Assembly (NCBI GenBank): GCA_004380135.1
Contig: QXCR01000105.1
Span: forward strand, 52,941-116,940
Reading direction: 5' to 3'
DNA from: Stemphylium vesicarium
Lineage: Eukaryota > Ascomycota > Dothideomycetes > Pleosporales > Pleosporaceae
DNA: 64,000 bases
The translations under genes were made by a program, and so were the position numbers. The notes beneath the pieces are model-generated. The model saw nothing but the letters and a program-made list of their open reading frames with translations, searched no databases and was not told the origin of the DNA. Shown here piece by piece: positions 1 to 11,100 of the stretch. Positions within the stretch are counted from its first letter, which is position 1; each line of letters starts with the position of its first letter.

Positions 1-860
1 GAGCAAACAGGAAGATGCTGACAGCATGGCGCCAAGTCTTCCAGATATACGTGGAAGAAGGTATCTTCTTCGGCACAACCGAGCTCGATTCCAAATCGCA
101 TGATTCCCAGAAAGCCATGGCACGACTCGCTACTTTCTCCAACAAGATTGCCAAGGCCGGGCTGGTAGAGCAGTTAAAGAAGAAGGATAACCTGCACGCT
201 CTCAACACCTTTATGCACATCAATCGAGAGATCCTGCAGGGTCTGCGATTCGGTGAAATCAACCACAATGCCATGATCAAGATATTGAAAAGTACCTCTC
301 TCCCCTTCTTACATCGTTGAACAGAACCACTAACAATCCCCATTAGAATTCGACAAGCGCACAGCCCTAGGCGTAAAATCCACCTTCCCCCGCCAAGTCG
401 AATACCCAGAGTTCTCCGAACACCTCGCCAAAGCCGTCTGCGCAGAAGTAAACACACAGATTCTCTCCCACGTACCGCAAATTGACGACTACTCATGCCC
501 CATGTGCATGGAAATTCAATGGCGGCCCGTAAAACTCAGCTGCAACCATACTTTTTGCATCCGCTGCTTGATCGTCATGCAGAACAACAAACAGTACAAT
601 TGCCCGTTTTGTCGCGAGAAGACCGTATTTACCGCGAATTCTGGTGAGTTTTCTTTTCTCATACATCATCTACTTTGGTGACGGGTTGAAGAGCGTGAGC
701 TAATGACTATGATGCAGATAACCTCGACACGGAACAAGCTGCCTTTTTAAAAAAATGGTTCCCAGAAGAAGTCAAGCATAAACAGCGATACAACGAGATG
801 ATGGCGGGTGTGGACCAGTACGGCGAAGTCTACGCGAGTGAAAAGTGCTCAGTTATGTAG
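1..860 (+). CDS. SPX-RING type E3 ubiquitin ligase, 5' partial
   Basis: This is the C-terminal part of a RING-finger ubiquitin ligase; the frame is open to base 1, so the start lies outside. Exons are <1-291, 347-643 and 718-860, with GT/AG introns (first branch point CTAAC). The RING follows an alpha-helical region: CPMC, then CNHTFCIRC, then CPFC, a C3HC4 pattern. The N-terminal part visible here resembles the end of an SPX domain. SPX-RING proteins such as fission yeast Pqr1 are known to act in phosphate homeostasis, with SPX sensing inositol pyrophosphates. The protein ends in EKCSVM. The RING is certain; the SPX part is inferred from the visible fragment. Confidence 0.8.
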
Positions 861-1359
861 TGGACATGTCCGCGTTCTGACTATGTGGTGGAGATCTTTC
901 CTCCCCCGCTGGAGAGTCCTTGATGTCTTTTTCTCTCCCATAACTTTTGTTTTCGTCGCACAAGATACCCCAAACCCCAAACCCACAGTGCATTTATTTC
1001 CATATATAGATACGCGTGTTAGAGTTAATCGAATCCAACATTCACCTTCGAGGTCTTTTTTCACAGTCTGAGCAAATAGAAGGTTCATACCCCCAAATAG
1101 AAGGCGTATGACGACATGTATGCGATAACGCTACGGGATATTTAGTGGGTAGTAGTGTGTTAAACAAAAAAAGGAAAATCGTGCAGTCGATGTGCTACAA
1201 TAGGCGAGTATGTCGCGTCCGTTCCCAAGTGAAAAACTCCGTCCCTAGATGCAACAAAAGCCGGCGAGTGATAAGACGCCGTTGAGAGAATTTGGGAGAG
1301 GTGAGAAAGAAAAATATGCCAATCTAAGGCTTATGTCACATGTGAATCATCGGAAAAGA
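861..1359. other. Convergent 3' intergenic region
   Basis: Between the stops of the RING gene (+) and BSD2 (-). Only short, unsupported reading frames; presumably the two 3' UTRs. Confidence 0.6.
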
Positions 1360-2546
1360 CTATACACTGCGCTCTGGGGTTTCACCCTCGGCGACAACGG
1401 CAACGCCCAGACCGCGATCAGGGGACTGCAGAACGAGCTGTTCGTGTCGTCTTGCGCGGATAAAGTCTGATACGCTCTTGATCAAGATGAACCATCCAAC
1501 AATCATGAGACCATAGGCTACCCAATCACTGCCTGTAATAGCACTAGACGCTGGTGTCGAGTCGCCGCCTGCGCCGCCAGTGCTGACCTTGTTCGGGTCG
1601 AAGTCGTGCGCGTTTGGATCGCTTGGGACGCCGCCGTCGAAGCCCTGGCCTGGGTTGTCGTTGTTGCCGTTGTTCGGGTTGAGGACTGCGGAGCGGAAAC
1701 CGAAGCCGAATTGTACGAGCGTGATACCGAGACCAGCGCGGGATCCGTTCTTTGCGGCGTGCGTCGTGTGGAGGAGGTAGGTGAGCAGGAAACCGACGAG
1801 TTGGAAAGACATGGAGATCATGGCGTTCCAGAGGAAGCTGAAGAGCGAGCCGACAGGGAGACCCTCGACGAAGACTTCGTCGCCGAAAGTGCCCGGTGCG
1901 AGAATGGTGGTTTCCCAGTATGGTGGTGTTGCGTCTGCGGCGGCTTGCTCGTATGTCTGGGGTAGAGTTAGTGGTGTTTCGCATGATAAGTACAATGTGT
2001 AAGACGTACTGGAGGCTTCTCTTCAGCATCCTCCCCTCGTGTTGGCTTTGCGCTTAGGTTTGCCCATACACCTCCATTTCCTCCACCATAGACCCTCCCA
2101 CTGCTCGGCGCTTGCGTGTTGAACACCGGTAATTCCGTTACTCTTCTCTGAATGCCGGGGGCTGGTGGCTCGTCTTCGCTTCGCGGGTTTCCCCGCATCA
2201 ATCGCTGTCGATCATCCCCAACGTTGTCCTCGTCGTCTTCGGAATCCGAGTCAAATGTGTCGGCGAGTGTGCGGTCTTCTTCGTTGGGTACTGGTTCTTC
2301 GGACAAGAGACGCCGCGATGTTCCGTTTGGTGACGATGCGCGAGAGTGGAAGGATGGTGGTGGTGAGGCTGGGGGCCACTGCTGGGCGGATAGCGACGTT
2401 GCGTGCGAGTCGTCTTCATCTTGGGCGGCTACCTGTCATGTCATGTTAGTATGGTAGTCCTGAGGGCAATATAGGGGGGTTGCGCAGTCGCATGACGGTC
2501 CGGACGAACTGGGGGAGCGTACCCTCTCGTAGCCCTGGCTAGGCAT
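1360..2546 (-). CDS. BSD2: Bsd2/NDFIP-family membrane adaptor for Rsp5/Nedd4 ligase
   Basis: Exons read in reverse are 2546-2523, 2432-2010 and 1956-1360, giving 347 residues. The start is a tiny 8-codon exon (MPSQGYER) that runs straight into VAAQDEDD. The N-terminal half is acidic and Ser/Pro rich. A PPTY motif (a PY motif, the ligand of WW domains) is rebuilt exactly across intron 2. Three hydrophobic segments follow, the first around FLWNAMISMSFQLVGFLLTY and the last around WVAYGLMIVGWFILI. In yeast, Bsd2 sits in endosomes or Golgi and recruits Rsp5 to ubiquitinate metal transporters and membrane proteins. The architecture matches NDFIP/Bsd2 (DUF2370). The family call is firm; the cargo is unknown. 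Confidence 0.85.
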
Positions 2547-2907
2547 GATGATGTGCGCAAACAGGCGGATGCGGCGATAAGCGGGTAGAGCGTGTGCGAT
2601 AGTATAATGTGTCGTTGCAAAGGAGAAGTCGTAGGAGCAGAGGGCAAGACACGAGCGTGGAGCAGACGGTCGACGGCGGCAAAGGGAAGTTGGTGGAGCG
2701 TGTCAGGCGGCAAGTGCAGTTGGAAGCGGCGTTTCAAATGCACCTCGCCCGACTTTGTCGCTTTGGGGGCCTGCAATGCGGGTGCTGCGCCACGCTCCAA
2801 TAAATGCACGGGCCCGCCCTTCCAGACCCTGGTTACCGAAGCATCATCGATTGCTGGATATCGTTGGCCGTGAAGAATTAATCCTCTTTTGCATTCCACA
2901 CGTAACC

Positions 2908-3372
2908 ATGGCAAACACAGTGAGTAGAAACAATTTCCAACCAGTGTAGTATGCTGACAATTCCAAGATAACAAAACAATACACGCGTCTCCTTGCTCTC
3001 TGGCCAAAAGACGCCCTGCGCCCAAATCTTCCCTTCACTCGCGCAATCGAACGCCATGGCCAACCATTCGGCGTACAGCCCATAACACCCGCCCCCGAAG
3101 AGGGCCAAAAGCCACAGTCTCCTGCACCCGCAACTCCAGCCGCATCATCGCCGCCGCCAAATCCCAAAGTCGAACAAGCCCAAGTAAACGCTCTCTTTTC
3201 GCTGCTGGAGAACCGCTACAGCACAAAGTATGCGCTATCACCAGGCGTGCTGAAGCCGGCATCCGCACCCGAGCACTACACAAAGCTCATGGAGGAGATT
3301 GAGCGCGCCCCACAGAAGACGTGGTGGCAGGCCAAGGTGGAGCAGTGGAAGATGAAGATTCGATGGTCATGA
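2908..3372 (+). CDS. Cbp6/UQCC2-like complex III assembly factor
   Basis: Exons 2908-2919 and 2968-3372 encode 138 residues. The first exon has only four codons (MANT), then the frame continues ITKQYTRLLALWPKDALRP. The YxxLLxxWPKDxLRP start and a later NRYSTKY element match the Cbp6/UQCC2 family, small mitochondrial proteins that bind newly made cytochrome b during bc1 complex assembly. The middle is Pro/Ala rich and probably a linker. The C terminus is Trp/Lys rich. No classical presequence is obvious. The family assignment comes from remembered motif resemblance, so it is moderate; that this is a gene is well supported by the splice join. Confidence 0.65.
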
Positions 3373-3695
3373 GAGACTGACGAAGTAACGACTGTAAAAT
3401 ATTGTAAAGAATATAAGAAAAAGAACATGTTACCGATACCAGTGTTTTCGCACTGCGGATCGCCCTATGTGGAATATCGCGATTGCCTTTGATGGCTTAG
3501 CTGGTGTCGGGTTATCACTCCTTCACTGTTCACCTTCACCTTCAGTGGTCTTGCTTTCGCTAGATGCAGTGAAGCTCGCTTGACCTTGCTTCAGCTTTCG
3601 GAACCTTTACTTCTCTTAAATCGCAGCTTGAGTAAATCAATAAACGGACGCCCTTCATCTATTTTCTCAGGCACCAACGCCAACCAAGCGCAAGG
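3373..3695. other. Intergenic region upstream of the BTB gene
   Basis: No gene seen. It holds the 3' end of the Cbp6-like gene and a pyrimidine-rich stretch before the BTB start. Confidence 0.5.
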
Positions 3696-4632
3696 ATGGC
3701 CGCCAACTTCAAGTCTCAACATGGACGCATCCTGCAGACGGAAGCAGTACGGTAAGTCAGTCGCAGCCTTGTATGAGACTCTCATTGACAGTGCTAAGCT
3801 TGTTTGATACCATCACGGTAGCGGTCGGCGATACAGCGCTGAAATACACCGTCTATACAGCGGTCATCCGAAAGAGCTCAAAATTCTTCGAAAACGCTAC
3901 GAAGCCCGAGTGGACAAAGTCCCGCCCTGATTCAGGCATTATTGACCTCACCGTCGAGGATCCTGCTACTTTCGAGCTCTACTTGCACTAGCTTTACTTC
4001 AAGACCTTCGCCACTGTCATCACGCAGGGCCCCAAGGACAGCGTTACCGAGTACGAAACGCTCAGTAAGTGCTATGTGCTGGGTGAGAAACTCATGGAAG
4101 ACTCTTTCAAGAGTGCGGTTCTGGAAGCCTTCAAAGACGCCTACACAAACTGTAACGGTTTGGACCTTGCCAAGATCCACTCCGGTACAAGTTGGGTACG
4201 GCTATTGCTACCACACTTTATCATCCCACACACGTATATAGCTGCTCTCCTTCGTAGCTATACAATGACAGCGCAGTCCTCCCCTCCACACACCATTATA
4301 CAAACCAACCCTTTCCACATGCCTCTCCCTTAGGTAGCCGTCCTATCTGCATCATCTACGACGCTACCACCGAGGCATCTCCAGCTAGGGAAATGGTGGT
4401 CGATATCTGGACTACGAATGCAAGCACCGACTGGTTCATTACTCTAGAGCCCTTGCCGCCAGCTTTCACTCTTGAGCCTTCGAAGGCTCTTCTGGCAAGC
4501 AAGCCTGGATCACGTACACCGAATAAGATTGGATCATCTACACCGAGTCGGGGTGGACTAGCGCCCCGAGGACGCGGAGCATTTAGCCCCCGGGGACGCG
4601 GAACATTCGGGATTCGGGATTCAATCTTCTGA
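3696..4632 (+). pseudogene. BTB/POZ-domain protein interrupted by an in-frame TAG
   Basis: Exons 3696-3751, 3799-4184 and 4334-4632 join cleanly into 246 codon positions, with ordinary GT/AG introns. A BTB core is visible: DTITVAVGDTALKYTVYTAVI, then KSSKFFENATKPEW, then FELYLH. Codon 83 (3989-3991) is TAG just after FELYLH, where fungal BTB proteins usually carry Trp in a YLHWLY block; the next residues are LYFKTF. Downstream coding is intact (YETLSKCYVLGEKLMEDSF; later SRPICIIYDATTEASPAREM; an RGRG-rich tail). Fungal BTB proteins often act as Cul3 substrate adaptors or self-association modules. A one-base nonsense change, a sequencing error or stop readthrough could all explain it. Confidence 0.75.
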
Positions 4633-4952
4633 GATGAACGTTCGACCTCAGTTCCATTCATCTTTCGATACAGATCCAGAGGGTTGGGCCGCCTTGTAGT
4701 GAGAAGTCGAGCAGATGAAATCAAATCTCCACACAGCTAGTAGGTAAGACTATGTATTGTGCGAGCAGAGATCAGTCATACAACGGCATGCGTTCGTCAT
4801 TTACGACATCATTGGCATGCAGGGCTATGAAGTATCTAGGTAGTTGCGAATCTACGTGTCTAACCCGATGTGCACTAGCTTAAAAGGCTTAACGTCCATT
4901 CAGTCCCCACTCTCAATACTCTTTCCCTTACCCCTCTCTCACCGTCCACATC
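4633..4952. other. Intergenic region
   Basis: No gene seen; its end, with CT-rich tracts, is the likely promoter of the F-box-like gene at 4953. Confidence 0.5.
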
Positions 4953-6314
4953 ATGGACGACACCACCAAACAGGCACCTTCACTCAAGCCTCATGCCATG
5001 CCTTTTCTGCCCACAGAACTATGGCTAACTATATTCGAGCACTTTGCCGCGTTGAACACTCACATTTTTGAACAATCGTATGAAGAAAGACGTGAAGCAA
5101 CGCGCAATCTGCAGAGGTTGCAATTTGTATGTAAAGCATGGAGGGTTCGTTACATTCGCCAATTGAGTTTAGAGTTGTTTCCTGACACGCAACAGGCCAT
5201 CATTAAACCGCTTACGTGTCGCAATCCAACACTGGGCTGTGATAGAGACGAAGCTCTTGACAAGATCGTCAAATTTGCTAGCCTCCTAGATGAAGCTGAA
5301 GGCTCTGGATTCCCTGGAGCGTTGAACCTTGACACGTTCTGGATTGAAAAATGTATCAGAGTGCCTTTGTCTGAGCATTTACTGGAAGCTTCGACCGCTT
5401 TGCTCCTGCGCATTACTCATCTACGGGAGATGGTCTGCAACTTTGAAATTGATAAAAAACTTTTCGCATCTACCGCGCGCCGTCATGGCTCGACACTGGA
5501 AAAGCTTTCCATACGATTTCTCGGCCGCTATTTACCTGCGGTGCTCCAGCCCCTAAACCATCTCGTAGCCCTGCAAGACCTGCGTATCCGAATCCACGGT
5601 GACGTCGAAGCTCTAAGTTCAGTTGAAGCGTTTCATCTTCCATGCCTACGCCTACTCGAGATCGAAACACATGGAGGAACCAGCAATGTCTTCCAGTGGT
5701 TTGCGCAGTCTAATCTACCGATAATCACCAAATTCGTCGTGAGCTTCAGACAAGCATGCATTAATTTCACCGGACTTTCAGCTTTTATGGTGAAGCATGG
5801 TGCGTCTTTGGGCACTGCGAGATTTATGATATCTCAAGGGCCTCTTTCGACTGTTTTGGCGGACATCGTTTTTCCTTACACACCATCTTTGTCTGTCGTT
5901 GAAATAGGCGCCTCTGACCTACGGGAGCTGCCAAAGAACGTTCCCACATCGGTTAATCAAGTTGTTTGCGGTGGTTTTGCAAGAAACATCGGGTGGACGG
6001 CGCAAAGGATCGCTACAATGTACGACGTGATACAACAATTATCGGAAGAACACAAACTACAGAGCTTCAAAGTCACGTCCAGCCTACCGCCTAGTCGCAA
6101 ATTACCGTTTTTGTGGCACGAGAATATACAGGTGGCCGACAAAAGACGGGTGGTGGCCTGGAAGATGTTAACGGAGAACACTGCGAAGCTACTCGCGCGA
6201 GGTATCTTGGTTCTGGATGAGCAGCACATTCCACTCTCGGATGTACTGAGGGACATGGATGCTTTGCCGGAGCTGGAGAGCTTACATAGTCTGTATGAGG
6301 TATTCGAGTCATAA
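4953..6314 (+). CDS. F-box-like protein of unknown target
   Basis: An intronless 453-residue frame. Residues about 16-60 resemble an F-box: PFLPTELWLTIFEHFAALNT, then a helix ending RLQFVCKAWR. F-box proteins join substrates to the SCF ubiquitin ligase through Skp1. The rest has spaced Leu-rich segments (for example LQPLNHLVALQDLRIRI and LPCLRLLEIE) that suggest irregular leucine-rich repeats, as in many fungal F-box proteins. The start at 4953 is chosen because the F-box follows directly. Fungal F-box genes of this size are numerous and fast evolving, so no substrate can be inferred. Confidence 0.75.
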   Translation: MDDTTKQAPSLKPHAMPFLPTELWLTIFEHFAALNTHIFEQSYEERREATRNLQRLQFVCKAWRVRYIRQLSLELFPDTQQAIIKPLTCRNPTLGCDRDEALDKIVKFASLLDEAEGSGFPGALNLDTFWIEKCIRVPLSEHLLEASTALLLRITHLREMVCNFEIDKKLFASTARRHGSTLEKLSIRFLGRYLPAVLQPLNHLVALQDLRIRIHGDVEALSSVEAFHLPCLRLLEIETHGGTSNVFQWFAQSNLPIITKFVVSFRQACINFTGLSAFMVKHGASLGTARFMISQGPLSTVLADIVFPYTPSLSVVEIGASDLRELPKNVPTSVNQVVCGGFARNIGWTAQRIATMYDVIQQLSEEHKLQSFKVTSSLPPSRKLPFLWHENIQVADKRRVVAWKMLTENTAKLLARGILVLDEQHIPLSDVLRDMDALPELESLHSLYEVFES

Positions 6315-7657
6315 ACAAATTTCGTACGCTCCGTTCGGAGACAAGATTGATTATGGATGTAGGCGCAAAAGCAGGCAGGTGGGGTTCTTCCAGACTACTT
6401 GAAAACTTGCGTTGGCTCTTGCACTGAAGTCCGACATGATCCTAGGCCCAGGGGGATACATTTGTACTCCTGAGAGACCATTACCCAAGTCAGGCGAAGG
6501 GTCTGTCCTTGTCTTTGCCTAGATAATTTCGTGGTTGCCAAGCCACGGAACCGCGGAGAAGGATTCATTGTCTCGGGGTCCGTGCGGCGGCGAAGGATCA
6601 CCATGAACCTGGTCGTATCCCTTCAACGCATCATAACCATATCAATTAATCTCCGTGGTTGAAATAGAGACTAAACCCCGGTAGAGCATCATATCGTGGC
6701 ATACTAGTAGATGGAGCGATTAAAATTATGGCTGCCGCTCCCAACATGTGCTGCAGACATGGCTCGACTATGCGCTTCCCCTTCGTCATTTCCACATTTT
6801 CCAGACAACTGCGGCACGACGGAACATCTCGACATCGCCATTCAGAGTGTGTCTGGGCGAACATACATGGCGTCTCCAGTTACGAAGCGGAGATGAAAAC
6901 GCCACGAAATTTTCCATTACCTCATTTCGTTTCTCCGACGGAACGCAAGGCTTTTGCCCTGCCTCACAGCGCTCCCTACTGCCCAATATCCAGAATTAGA
7001 ATAACGAGACTGTTCCTGCGCACCCAAGATCTTCACAAGCGGGAAAAATGCCGAGGCACACATGTATTGGAACACTCAAAAGGGTCTTTCTCAAGTCGAC
7101 TGGAGGGATGTCCTCGCTCATGTTTCATGTTTGCTGAATCAAGCGCCCAAGATTCTGCACCTAGAACAGATCGTCACAGGGTATACAATGATCGCAACAT
7201 CGCGCCCTGGATCCTTCCTACTCGAACAGGAAAGGTTCTTGCTTCATCCATCACGCCAGCCTACAGCCAACGGCTCAGCTACAGTCTAACGGCGGCTCTA
7301 GACTGATCCAAGGACTAGTCACCCGTTGTATACGATGACATCTGCGCAGCTAACCGCCACAGTCCCGGTGGCTGCCTTAGCGGAGGGACTGAACTGACAT
7401 TGTAATCACCAAGCGAGATGGCGAAGCTCTGTGAAGCCGTACTCCCGTATAGGGAAAGATTCTGCTGGTATAAATGCGGCTGCGCGCACATTGTTGGAAG
7501 AGCACGCTTGACGCTCAACACACTCGTTCTATACACACTCTTTTTCAGTCTTTGACATCTTCGATCTTTACTTCGTCGTTCTTTTCAGACAGTCGATCTT
7601 TACAAGACCTAACACACTCATCAGTTCATTGATCAACCAGACACACTTACATTCAAA
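6315..7657. other. Intergenic region with the AA9 gene promoter and 5' UTR
   Basis: About 1.3 kb without a supportable gene. Several open frames overlap at 6.65-7.3 kb in different phases, but none shows a domain or splice pattern. The last 190 bases hold a TATA box and a pyrimidine-rich leader of the AA9 gene. Confidence 0.5.
7469..7475 (+). promoter_or_regulatory. TATA box of the AA9 gene
   Basis: TATAAAT lies 189 bases before the ATG, followed by a CT-rich leader. This fits a strongly inducible secreted-enzyme gene; the role is inferred from position. Confidence 0.5.
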
Positions 7658-8758
7658 ATGAAGGCCTCCATCTTCGCTCTCGCCCTCGCTGGTGTTGCTA
7701 GCGCTCACACCACCGTCTACAGCATCTCTGTCAATGGTAAAAGCCAAGGTCTCGGAAACGTCCAGGGCGGATACATCGACTCTCCCCCCAACAACTCGCC
7801 GGTTGTTGATGTTACATCCAAGGCGATGGAGTGCAACGTAGCCAGCATCAAGGCTTCCAAGTCCGTTGCTGTCAACGGCGGTGACGAGATCACCGTATGT
7901 ACCCCCATTTTCGTACGGTCACGTGTGAACATGTACTAACATCCATCTCTTTCTAGGTTGAATGGCACCACGACAGCGCTGATGCCAGCGACGACATCAT
8001 CGACCCTTCCCACAAGGGACCTATCACCGTTTACCTCGCGAAGGCTGGTTCCTCCATGTCATGGACCAAGATTGCCGAGGATGGCTGGGACGGCAAGTCC
8101 TGGGCAGTGGAGAAGCTCATCAAGGGCTCCTACACCGGAAAGCCGGGCCAACACAAATTCACTCTCCCCAAGGTTGCCCCAGGAGAGTACATTATTCGCC
8201 CTGAGATTATTGCTCTCCACGAGGGCGACAGGGTCGCTGGTGCTCAGTTCTACCAGGAATGCGTAAGTTCCTTCTACTCGTATGATGTATCAGACAGACA
8301 TTGACTTGGCGTTTTAGATCCACGTAAAGGTCGGTGGATCCGGCACCACTGCTCTTCCGGCCGGTGTCGCCATCCCAGGTTATCTCACCGCCAACACACC
8401 CGGTGTGCTATTCAACATCTACAGTGGATTCTCTAGCTACCCGATCCCGGGTCCTAAGGTCTGGAACGGTGCCGGCGCTGCCGCTCCTGCTCCTGCTCCT
8501 GCTGCCCCTACCAAGGTCGCCGCCCCAACTACCAGCAAGGCTGCCGCTCCTACCACCACCAAGGTCGCTGCTCCTACCAAGGTCGCTACACCTCCTAAGA
8601 CTACTATGGCTACTGTCACCAAGCCTGCCCCTACTGCGGGCGGAGCTCTTGCTCAGAAGTACGCTCAGTGCGGTGGCCAAGGCTACAAGGGCGCTACTTC
8701 GTGCGCCTCGGGCTGCAAGTGCGTTAAGCAAAATGACTGGTACTCGCAGTGCTTGTAA
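7658..8758 (+). CDS. Secreted AA9 lytic polysaccharide monooxygenase with CBM1
   Basis: Exons 7658-7894, 7957-8262 and 8318-8758 encode 327 residues. Residues 1-16 are a signal peptide ending ASA, so the mature protein starts at His17, the first ligand of the copper histidine brace. VEWHHD (residues 80-85) supplies a second His, and a late His plus the GAQFYQEC block give the conserved His/Gln/Tyr surroundings of AA9 copper sites. An Ala/Pro/Thr/Lys linker leads to a C-terminal CBM1 (about 295-327: YAQCGGQGY, GATSC, then WYSQCL). AA9 enzymes cleave crystalline cellulose oxidatively outside the cell. Family, secretion and module order are clear. The linker, rich in repeated TKVAAPT-like units, is the only unusual part. 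Confidence 0.95.
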
Positions 8759-9479
8759 GAGAATGTCGTTCATGACGGTGTTGGGACCTGGACGCGCGGT
8801 TAGCATCGGCAGGTGTTCTTTGTGGAGAAGTTTGGGTTGTGGAACTTTTTTTGAGTATCTCTTGTTAGTGTCTAGTGGGCTTGCCCGCATATCAGTGGCT
8901 TAGCGGCGCTGGACTTCGATTCTTTGTACATACGTAATTCTCACGACGAATTGGATTAAATGCCTCTTCGGCCTCACCTCAACGTTTGTGCTCTTGCGTG
9001 CTCCTTGACGTAGGCCTCATTATCTTAGCGTACCCACCCCTTTTGACCACGAGCCTCGTCAGGGGTCGACGTGTCGGGAAGCTCCATGTGCCACTCGGCG
9101 CCGCCAGGCCATGCCTGCAGTCTGGCCAACCAAGACAGGAACTGGTGGTGAAGCAAAGCGACTGTCAAAATTCGCCGCAGAAGGGTCACAGAATGCGTGC
9201 AACAGAAAAGGTAGCAAGAGTGTCAAGCTGCGGGTGTTCCTGGCGACAGCGATCGAGTCAGGCAAGGCCGGGGATGACTAGATCGAATGGCATGCGTGAC
9301 TAAGCCGAGTCTATCCGCGCCCCGACCCTGATCCCCATCATTTGCGCGCCGACACTCGGGGAACCCTACTCAGCAAATGCGCGGCAGATGACAGCTCATA
9401 ACACAACAGCTCATCATGCCTTCCACTCCTTCATATTTCTGACGTCCGCCCATTTTATGACATTCCTCCAACCTTCATC
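8759..9479. other. Intergenic region
   Basis: No gene seen. It holds the 3' end of the AA9 gene and the promoter of the Mpv17-like gene. Confidence 0.5.
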
Positions 9480-10468
9480 ATGATAGCCCCCAACTGCGCC
9501 TGGGTTCGCGTCGGCCTGAGGCGCATCCCGAACACTCCTTCTCGGAACAACAGCGGAAACACGTCCAACCTCGAGCGCGCACGCCTACGCCTACGCCTCC
9601 ACCCTTCGAATGCCTCCCGCCGATACAATGGTACCAACCAGAATGGCGGCCAGGGCGCACAAGAGGCCGCCCGCACGATACCCGGGCCCAGCTGGCTTTG
9701 GCTTGATCCTATCGTTGAACCCTTTCGCGCATATGGCCGTGTGCAACAAAGGAGGCCGTACATGACCCAATTGGTCTCGTCTCTGATCATTTACTTCATC
9801 GGAGACTGCGTCGCCCAAAGCATCACGCAACCCGACGCTTCCGCCGAGAAGCAGCAGTTGACCGAGGAAGACGAGGAGAAGGGATGGGTGCAGCAATGGA
9901 GCGACGACCGCGACTGGACACGTACAGCACGAGCCCTTGCCATTGGAGGCATCAGCGCCATTCCTTCATACAAGTGGTTCCTGTGGTTGTCCAACAGCTT
10001 CAACTACAGCTCCAAGACACTCTCCTTATCCATCAAGGTACGTCTCTTCGCTCTATGCTCACACACATGGTGCACACGCTAACAGTGCATCAGGTCTTCA
10101 TCAACCAAACACTCTTTACCCCATTGTTCAATTCATACTTCTTCGGCATGCAAACCCTACTCGCCGGCGCGACCTTCCCCGAAATCATCGAGCGTATCAG
10201 TAATACCGTGCCCACGAGTTGGTACAACAGCTGGAAGGTCTGGCCTGCCGTGACAGCCTTCAGCTTCAGCTATGTACCCATCCAGTACAGGAGCATATTT
10301 GGTGGTGTCGTTGCGATTGGGTGGCAGACCTATCTGAACCTCCTCAACCAAGCAGCCGCTGCTGAGGAAGAGCTGGAACATGCCGCAGAGCAAGCTGTCT
10401 CTCCCAGTGTACGCACCGTTCACACACGCACAGAACGGGGGCAGGCGATGCAGAAGTGCGCCGCCTGA
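9480..10468 (+). CDS. Mpv17/PMP22-family (Sym1-like) membrane protein
   Basis: Exons 9480-10037 and 10094-10468 encode 310 residues; the join reads LSLSIK then VFINQTLFTPLFNSYFF. The C-terminal block WKVWPAVTAFSFSYVPIQYR, followed by GWQTYLN, is the Mpv17/PMP22 signature (WP..Q..NF..VP...R in the family). Hydrophobic segments occur near LVSSLIIYFIGD, in the second exon and at the C terminus. The N terminus is Arg rich and poor in acidic residues (RVGLRRIP, LRLRLH, SRRY), compatible with a mitochondrial presequence. Relatives (Sym1, Mpv17) sit in the inner mitochondrial membrane or in peroxisomes and may form channels. The location here is inferred. A Glu-rich insert follows the first helix. 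Confidence 0.85.
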
Positions 10469-11100
10469 TCGGTCCCTCTCGCACACCTGCATCGAAGACG
10501 TTTCGCCTCCTTCACACCGCCCACCGAGCGACTATACTCGACTACATTCATTCTGCCGGCGATGGTCGGCAGCCTACATTTCTTTTGTTTCAATCTTTGA
10601 GCATTTTCACAACGGGCTACATTGCATCATAGACTGGCGTTGTTCATTTGATACCACGAGCGCCGAATAGACGATGCGCCGACCTAGACATTGTTACATT
10701 ATCACTATTATTATCCATCTGTTTACTTTTTCAGTCATGAGTTTGTTTTGGAATGTTTTCTTATGTTGCCATGCCACGATCTGGACATCAACAGCGACAT
10801 CGGCCCGAGGCTCGTCTCCACTTCCAAGCGGCTCCTGTTCCGCTACGCTAAGCGGACGTCATTTACACAATTAAAGATGCCTTGGAGCCAGCAGATCTGC
10901 TACAGATGGGACTACCGCGTAGAAAACTGTCTTGGAGCCTTGGTGAGCGCCGCATGATGTCACGATGTCGACTCTGAAAATGAGCGTAAAATTCAATCGC
11001 AGCCGCGTAATGCTGGTTCCAACATTGCACGATTTTCTTATCCTTTGGGATTTGTTCAACACTTAATTACCTGCATCATAAGCGATATTTGTGCTGCAAA
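10469..11100. other. Intergenic region upstream of the hexokinase gene
   Basis: No gene seen. Short frames only; the promoter and leader of the hexokinase gene lie at its right end. Confidence 0.5.

Noticed and set aside
1606..1965. 119-codon frame antisense to BSD2
   Set aside because: It is a shadow of the BSD2 coding frame, with biased composition and no domain.
6728..7306. 192-codon frame in the long gap before the AA9 gene
   Set aside because: It overlaps other frames of similar length, lacks motifs and includes no recognisable N terminus.
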